Of a stretch of DNA of 64,000 bases, positions 60,565 to 64,000 are shown piece after piece (within the stretch, counting starts at the first letter, position 1; each line of letters opens with the position of its first letter). Under the pieces are notes generated by a model. That model made no database searches and was not told the origin of the DNA. It saw only the letters and a program-made list of their open reading frames with translations. The position numbers and the translations under genes were made by a program. Source of the DNA: Planctomycetota bacterium (lineage in GTDB: Bacteria > Planctomycetota > Phycisphaerae > Phycisphaerales > UBA1924); NCBI GenBank assembly GCA_020831805.1, contig JAFIFX010000003.1, positions 124,001-188,000 of the forward strand. Direction: 5' to 3'.

Positions 60565-62135
60565 TCCCCGCTTTGTGTGCTGCTCAGGTACGCGAGCGCG
60601 CGGCTCATGTGGTATCCCACGGCGTCGAGCCAGCGGACGGTGTCGATAATGTTGCCGCTGATCTCTGCGGAGATCTGCCCGCGGGCGGTCTGCTCGAGCA
60701 GCCTGTGCCGCAGGGTGCGCCGGACCGCGGCGATCCGGACGGATTCGGCCGAGATCGCGTCCGGATCCCCCACCCAGCCCGATTCACCAAAGCCGCTGGC
60801 GGCGTGCAGGAGCATCTCCTCGACCGCGGAGCGGTACTGGTCGACCTCCGGCCGCCGGATGATCTGCGGCCGATCGTCGAGCCGGTCGATCACCTCGCCG
60901 AGCTTTTCAAGGTGGTCGATCGCATGGATCAGGCCGATCTGCTGATGGATATCCGCGTCTCGTCCGGTCTCGGCGCCGATCCTGGCCACGAAGGCGGCGG
61001 CCTTGGGGATGGCGGCGCGGGCCTCGGCGAAGCGTTCGGTCTGCTCACGACCCAGCGGCTCGCCACGCGTCACCGCGATGATCCTGGAGATGAGCACCCC
61101 GAGCACCTCGGTCAGCGCACGCCGGGCCGACTCGAGCCCGATCGGGCCGAGATCCGCCACCGCAGGATCGAAGTGGCGTGCGAACCGTGATCCGCGTTCG
61201 GGAACGATCCGTTCGATCATCCGTGCGAACCGGTGGATCACCGGGAGGAAGATCAGCACACCGAGCACATTGAACACGGTGTGAAAGCCCGCCAGCGTCA
61301 CGACGCCAGCCGTGTCTCCGGACCGGTCCTCCCAGAATCCCACACCCCACGCAAAGACCGGGAGCAACGCGAACGCGACCGCGCCGGTCACGATGTTGAA
61401 GAAGATGTGGGCCACCGCCGTGCGCTTGACCGCGGTCGATCCCCCGATGCTCGCCAGGACCGACTTGACCGTCGTACCCATGTTCTGGCCGATGACCAGT
61501 GCCGCGCCCTGCGTGATGTCGATACCCCCGGCGTGCAGGGCGGCCAGGGTGACGGCCATAGCCGCCGAGGACGACTGCATGACGACGGTCATGGCGAAGC
61601 CGACGCCGATCAGAATGAGTGCACCGAGGAACCCTTCGCCCGGTATGCTGGCCGGATCGATTCGCTCGGCCAGACCGCTCATGCCCTCCTGAAGCAACGC
61701 GATCCCGAAGAACAGCAGCCCGAACCCGGCGATGGCGATTCCGATCGATGCGACCTTGCCCCGCATCAGAAGCCGCATCAGGGCGCCGAGCGTCACCAGC
61801 GGCAGGGCGACCGCTCCCATCGAGATCTTGAACCCGAGGACCGAGACGATCCAGCCGGTGCTGGTCGTCCCGATGTTGGCCCCGAAGATGACGCCGATGG
61901 CCTGGGGGAATGTGATCAGCCCCGCGCTGACGAAGCCGATGGTGGTCAGCATGGTTGCGCTGGAGGACTGGAGCAGAGCCGTCAGGGTCGCCCCGGAGGC
62001 CATCGCGGAGACCGGCCCCCGAACGAAGCGGGTCAGCACATCGCGCAGGGCGGTCCCGGCCAACGCCTTGATGCCGTCGGTCAGCAGGAGCATGCCGAGG
62101 AGAAAGAGACCGATGCCGCCGAGCGTGGTGATCAT
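60522..62135 (-). CDS. Na/phosphate cotransporter with PhoU domain
   Basis: The 537-residue protein has two inverted repeats of the NptA/PNaS family with TLTALLQSSSATMLTTIGFV and VVMQSSSAAMAVTLAALHAG (the QSSSA substrate motifs), FGANIGTTSTGWIVS and IGQNMGTTVKSV, and about eight hydrophobic segments. Residues about 340-520 are a PhoU-like helical domain. It imports phosphate with sodium across the inner membrane. It is convergent with the ABC-F gene. Confidence 0.92.
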   Translation of the reverse strand: MITTLGGIGLFLLGMLLLTDGIKALAGTALRDVLTRFVRGPVSAMASGATLTALLQSSSATMLTTIGFVSAGLITFPQAIGVIFGANIGTTSTGWIVSVLGFKISMGAVALPLVTLGALMRLLMRGKVASIGIAIAGFGLLFFGIALLQEGMSGLAERIDPASIPGEGFLGALILIGVGFAMTVVMQSSSAAMAVTLAALHAGGIDITQGAALVIGQNMGTTVKSVLASIGGSTAVKRTAVAHIFFNIVTGAVAFALLPVFAWGVGFWEDRSGDTAGVVTLAGFHTVFNVLGVLIFLPVIHRFARMIERIVPERGSRFARHFDPAVADLGPIGLESARRALTEVLGVLISRIIAVTRGEPLGREQTERFAEARAAIPKAAAFVARIGAETGRDADIHQQIGLIHAIDHLEKLGEVIDRLDDRPQIIRRPEVDQYRSAVEEMLLHAASGFGESGWVGDPDAISAESVRIAAVRRTLRHRLLEQTARGQISAEISGNIIDTVRWLDAVGYHMSRALAYLSSTQSGDQPPDLDSSSAHRE

Positions 62136-62163
62136 GTTCGGATCTTACAAAGGTTCGGTGTGG

Positions 62164-63456
62164 TCAGCCGAGGGCGTCGATACGAGCGGCGATGGCGTCC
62201 AGCCCGAGGTTCGCGCAGCCGCCGAGCGAAACCCGGGCCGCCAGGCTCGCCTCAGGGTCGGCTTGGCGCAGCTCGTCCAGCGATTCGCCAACCTGTCGGT
62301 ACGCGTCGCGGAAGGACATGCCCCCGGCCGCCAGTTCGACCGCCTTGTCGGTGGCCATCATTGCCCCGTCGTTAGCCGCTCTCATCCGATCGAGCTTAAA
62401 CTCGGTCCGCCGGAGCACATCCGGGATCAGGGCGACCGCGTCGAGAGTGATCCGGGTGGCCCGTATCAGAGCCGGCTTGGTCAGTTGGAGGTCGCGGTGA
62501 TAGCCGCTGGGGAGGCTGAGGACCTGCTGCAGCTCGGCCATGGCCCCCGCGACGACCGCGCAGGACGCCCGGAGCAGCTCGGCCAGATCCGGGTTTTTCT
62601 TGTTCGGCATGATCGAGGAGCCGGTGACGGTCTCGGGCGGCATGCGGACGAAGTCGAACTCGGCGGTGCTGAACAGGCTCAGATCCCACGCCAGACGCCG
62701 GATGTCCTGCATGGCCTGCCACATGGCGCTGAGCACCTGATGCTCATGCTTGCCGCGGCTGGCCTGGGCCGCCATCGGGTTGATCACGACGCGGGCGAAG
62801 CCGAGTTTCGCGGCGACCTCCTCGCGGGCCAGGGGTAGGTTGACACCGTAGCCGGCCGCCGTGCCGAGCGGGCTCGCATTGATCCATGCGCGGGTCATGC
62901 CCACCAGCTCGGCCGTCTCGGCGAAGGACTCGGCGAATGAGCCCATCCACAGGCCCACGCTGGAAGGCACAGCGCGCTGGAGGTGGGTATAGCCGGGCAT
63001 CGGGGACATGGCGTCGGCACGAGCCCGGTCCAGGGCCGCGCGGGCGGATTCGACCAGGCCCGCCTTGAGCCGATCGAGGGCGTCGAGCATGTAGAGCCGG
63101 GTGGCGACCAGGACCTGGTCGTTGCGGCTGCGGCCGAGGTGCACCCGCCCGCCGGTCTCGCCTAGACGCTCGGTCAGGTAGGCTTCGATGGCGGAGTGGC
63201 CGTCCTCGTACCGGTCGTCGAGGACAAAGTCCCCCTTTGACCAAAGGTCGGAGAGGTCGTGTAAAGCGGCCACGATCGCGTCCGCGTCTTTCGTCGGGAG
63301 CAAGCTGCGCAGCGCCAGCCCCTCCGCGTGGGCCGCGGTCGCGCGGAGGTCGAAGGGGAACAGCTCGCGGTCCAAGAGCACATCATCGCCCGCGAGAAAC
63401 CGCATCACCGCGGCATCGGTCCTGACGCCCTGCTTCTGCCAGAGGAGCGTGCTCAT
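62164..63456 (-). CDS. argH: Argininosuccinate lyase
   Basis: The 430-residue protein has the fumarase/lyase-fold signature GSSIMPNKKNPDLAELL (about 276), the catalytic HxxxQRA region PGYTHLQRAVPSSVGLWMGS, RVHLGRSRNDQVLVATRLYM and EDGHSAIEAYLTERLG. It makes arginine and fumarate from argininosuccinate in the cytoplasm. Its ATG overlaps the stop of argC (ATGA), an arginine-pathway operon. Confidence 0.96.
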   Translation of the reverse strand: MSTLLWQKQGVRTDAAVMRFLAGDDVLLDRELFPFDLRATAAHAEGLALRSLLPTKDADAIVAALHDLSDLWSKGDFVLDDRYEDGHSAIEAYLTERLGETGGRVHLGRSRNDQVLVATRLYMLDALDRLKAGLVESARAALDRARADAMSPMPGYTHLQRAVPSSVGLWMGSFAESFAETAELVGMTRAWINASPLGTAAGYGVNLPLAREEVAAKLGFARVVINPMAAQASRGKHEHQVLSAMWQAMQDIRRLAWDLSLFSTAEFDFVRMPPETVTGSSIMPNKKNPDLAELLRASCAVVAGAMAELQQVLSLPSGYHRDLQLTKPALIRATRITLDAVALIPDVLRRTEFKLDRMRAANDGAMMATDKAVELAAGGMSFRDAYRQVGESLDELRQADPEASLAARVSLGGCANLGLDAIAARIDALG

Positions 63457-64000
63457 GCCGCACCCCCGCCGTTGCTTAGCAGGCCGGATTCCGGATCCAT
63501 TCCGAAGGCAAGGTTCAGATTCTGGACCGCCTGCGATGCCGCTCCTTTCAGGAGGTTGTCCACCGTGGCCACCACCGCAAGATCGCGGCCGTCCGGGCCG
63601 AGCGTGATCCCGCCGATCTCGGCGCCGGGGTCGCCGGCAATGTCCTGAACCCGGGGCATGCGTTCTCCCAGCACGCGGATCAGCCTGGAAGGCCCGTAGG
63701 CGTCAACATAGAGCCTGGTGAGGCCTTCGATGGTCGCCGGCTCGCGCAGCCGCGCTTGGATGCTGACCGTAATGCCCCTGAAAAACGGGGCCACATGGGG
63801 CGAGAACCGGACCGCCATCCCGAGGTGACGTGAAACCTCCCGCTCGTGGGTGTGTCCGACAAGCTTGTACGGCGTCACGCCGCTGGCGAGTTGCTTGGGG
63901 TCGTTGCGAGGGGAGGGGGTTGTGCCCGCGCCGGAGTAGCCGGAAACCCCGAACGCGTGCGGCGTGCCCTCGATCAAACCGAGCAGCGGGCGGAGCGCGA
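63453..64000 (-). CDS. argC: N-acetyl-gamma-glutamyl-phosphate reductase, 3' part
   Basis: The frame is open at the window's right edge, so the 5' part is missing. The visible 182 residues contain VSGYSGAGTTPSP, TPYKLVGHTHEREVSRHLGM (the ArgC H-x-H-xxE region), VAPFFRGITVSIQARLREPA, and the conserved VVATVDNLLKGAASQAVQNL NLAFG near the C-terminus. It reduces acetylglutamyl phosphate in arginine synthesis. The GCGSNPGC-type catalytic Cys lies outside the window. Confidence 0.95.
   Translation of the reverse strand, partial: ALRPLLGLIEGTPHAFGVSGYSGAGTTPSPRNDPKQLASGVTPYKLVGHTHEREVSRHLGMAVRFSPHVAPFFRGITVSIQARLREPATIEGLTRLYVDAYGPSRLIRVLGERMPRVQDIAGDPGAEIGGITLGPDGRDLAVVATVDNLLKGAASQAVQNLNLAFGMDPESGLLSNGGGAA

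Overview
The window is dense, high-GC chromosomal DNA that looks like a planctomycete of the class Phycisphaerae. This is inferred from the 'NNDGxxNFFDIVAYL' GC-type dockerin ending at 58641, a VPSPGVLPMLG...RRRR exosortase-type tail at 55192, many oversized prepilin-like proteins, and peptide-transporter subunits with large inserts. No rRNA or CRISPR array was seen.

Layout. 1-1083 holds the end of a GAF/HD-GYP signalling protein. 1582-13106 (minus) is a tightly coupled type IV pilus/type II secretion-like operon: histidine kinase, STAS protein, PilB/GspE, PilC/GspF, PilM, PilN, PilO, a GspB/PilP-like protein, a GspG-like major pseudopilin, three minor pseudopilins and a LamG-bearing pseudopilin. 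13241-13581 carries tRNA-Val, -Thr and -Tyr. 13650-19675 holds an OmpA-type lipoprotein, a long prepilin peptidase, xseB/xseA, an unknown secreted protein and a glycosyltransferase. 19680-27459 is an oligopeptide ABC transporter operon. After tRNA-Pro, 27678-45248 is a second pilus/secretion locus: four large prepilin-like proteins, a giant GspK-like protein of about 1970 residues, PilC, PilB, PilT and a second PilB. No secretin gene is in the window. 45451-47731 (plus) has a stand-alone CoaB and a pseudouridine-synthase-like/methyltransferase fusion. 47964-49959 is a lower-GC cluster of stress proteins.

50412-55114 is a 4.66 kb integrated element at the 3' half of tRNA-Gly(TCC), bounded by a perfect 46-bp direct repeat. 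It carries a tyrosine integrase, a chain of four overlapping small DNA-binding genes and one unknown gene. The main discovery is that the attachment core lies inside the integrase reading frame. Joining the two element ends as in the excised circle turns the integrase stop codon TGA into TGC, and the frame continues for 81 more codons now stranded at the far end (54825-55070). Integration therefore appears to truncate the integrase, with the tRNA supplying the stop. A 25-bp repeat (one copy left, two right of the core, all in the same frame) may be integrase arm sites. The integrase N-terminus also carries an apparent one-base insertion.

55192-64000 is ordinary chromosome: an exosortase-anchored beta-propeller, a PQQ-type sugar dehydrogenase, a dockerin protein, an ABC-F ATPase, a Na/Pi cotransporter, argH and the 3' part of argC.
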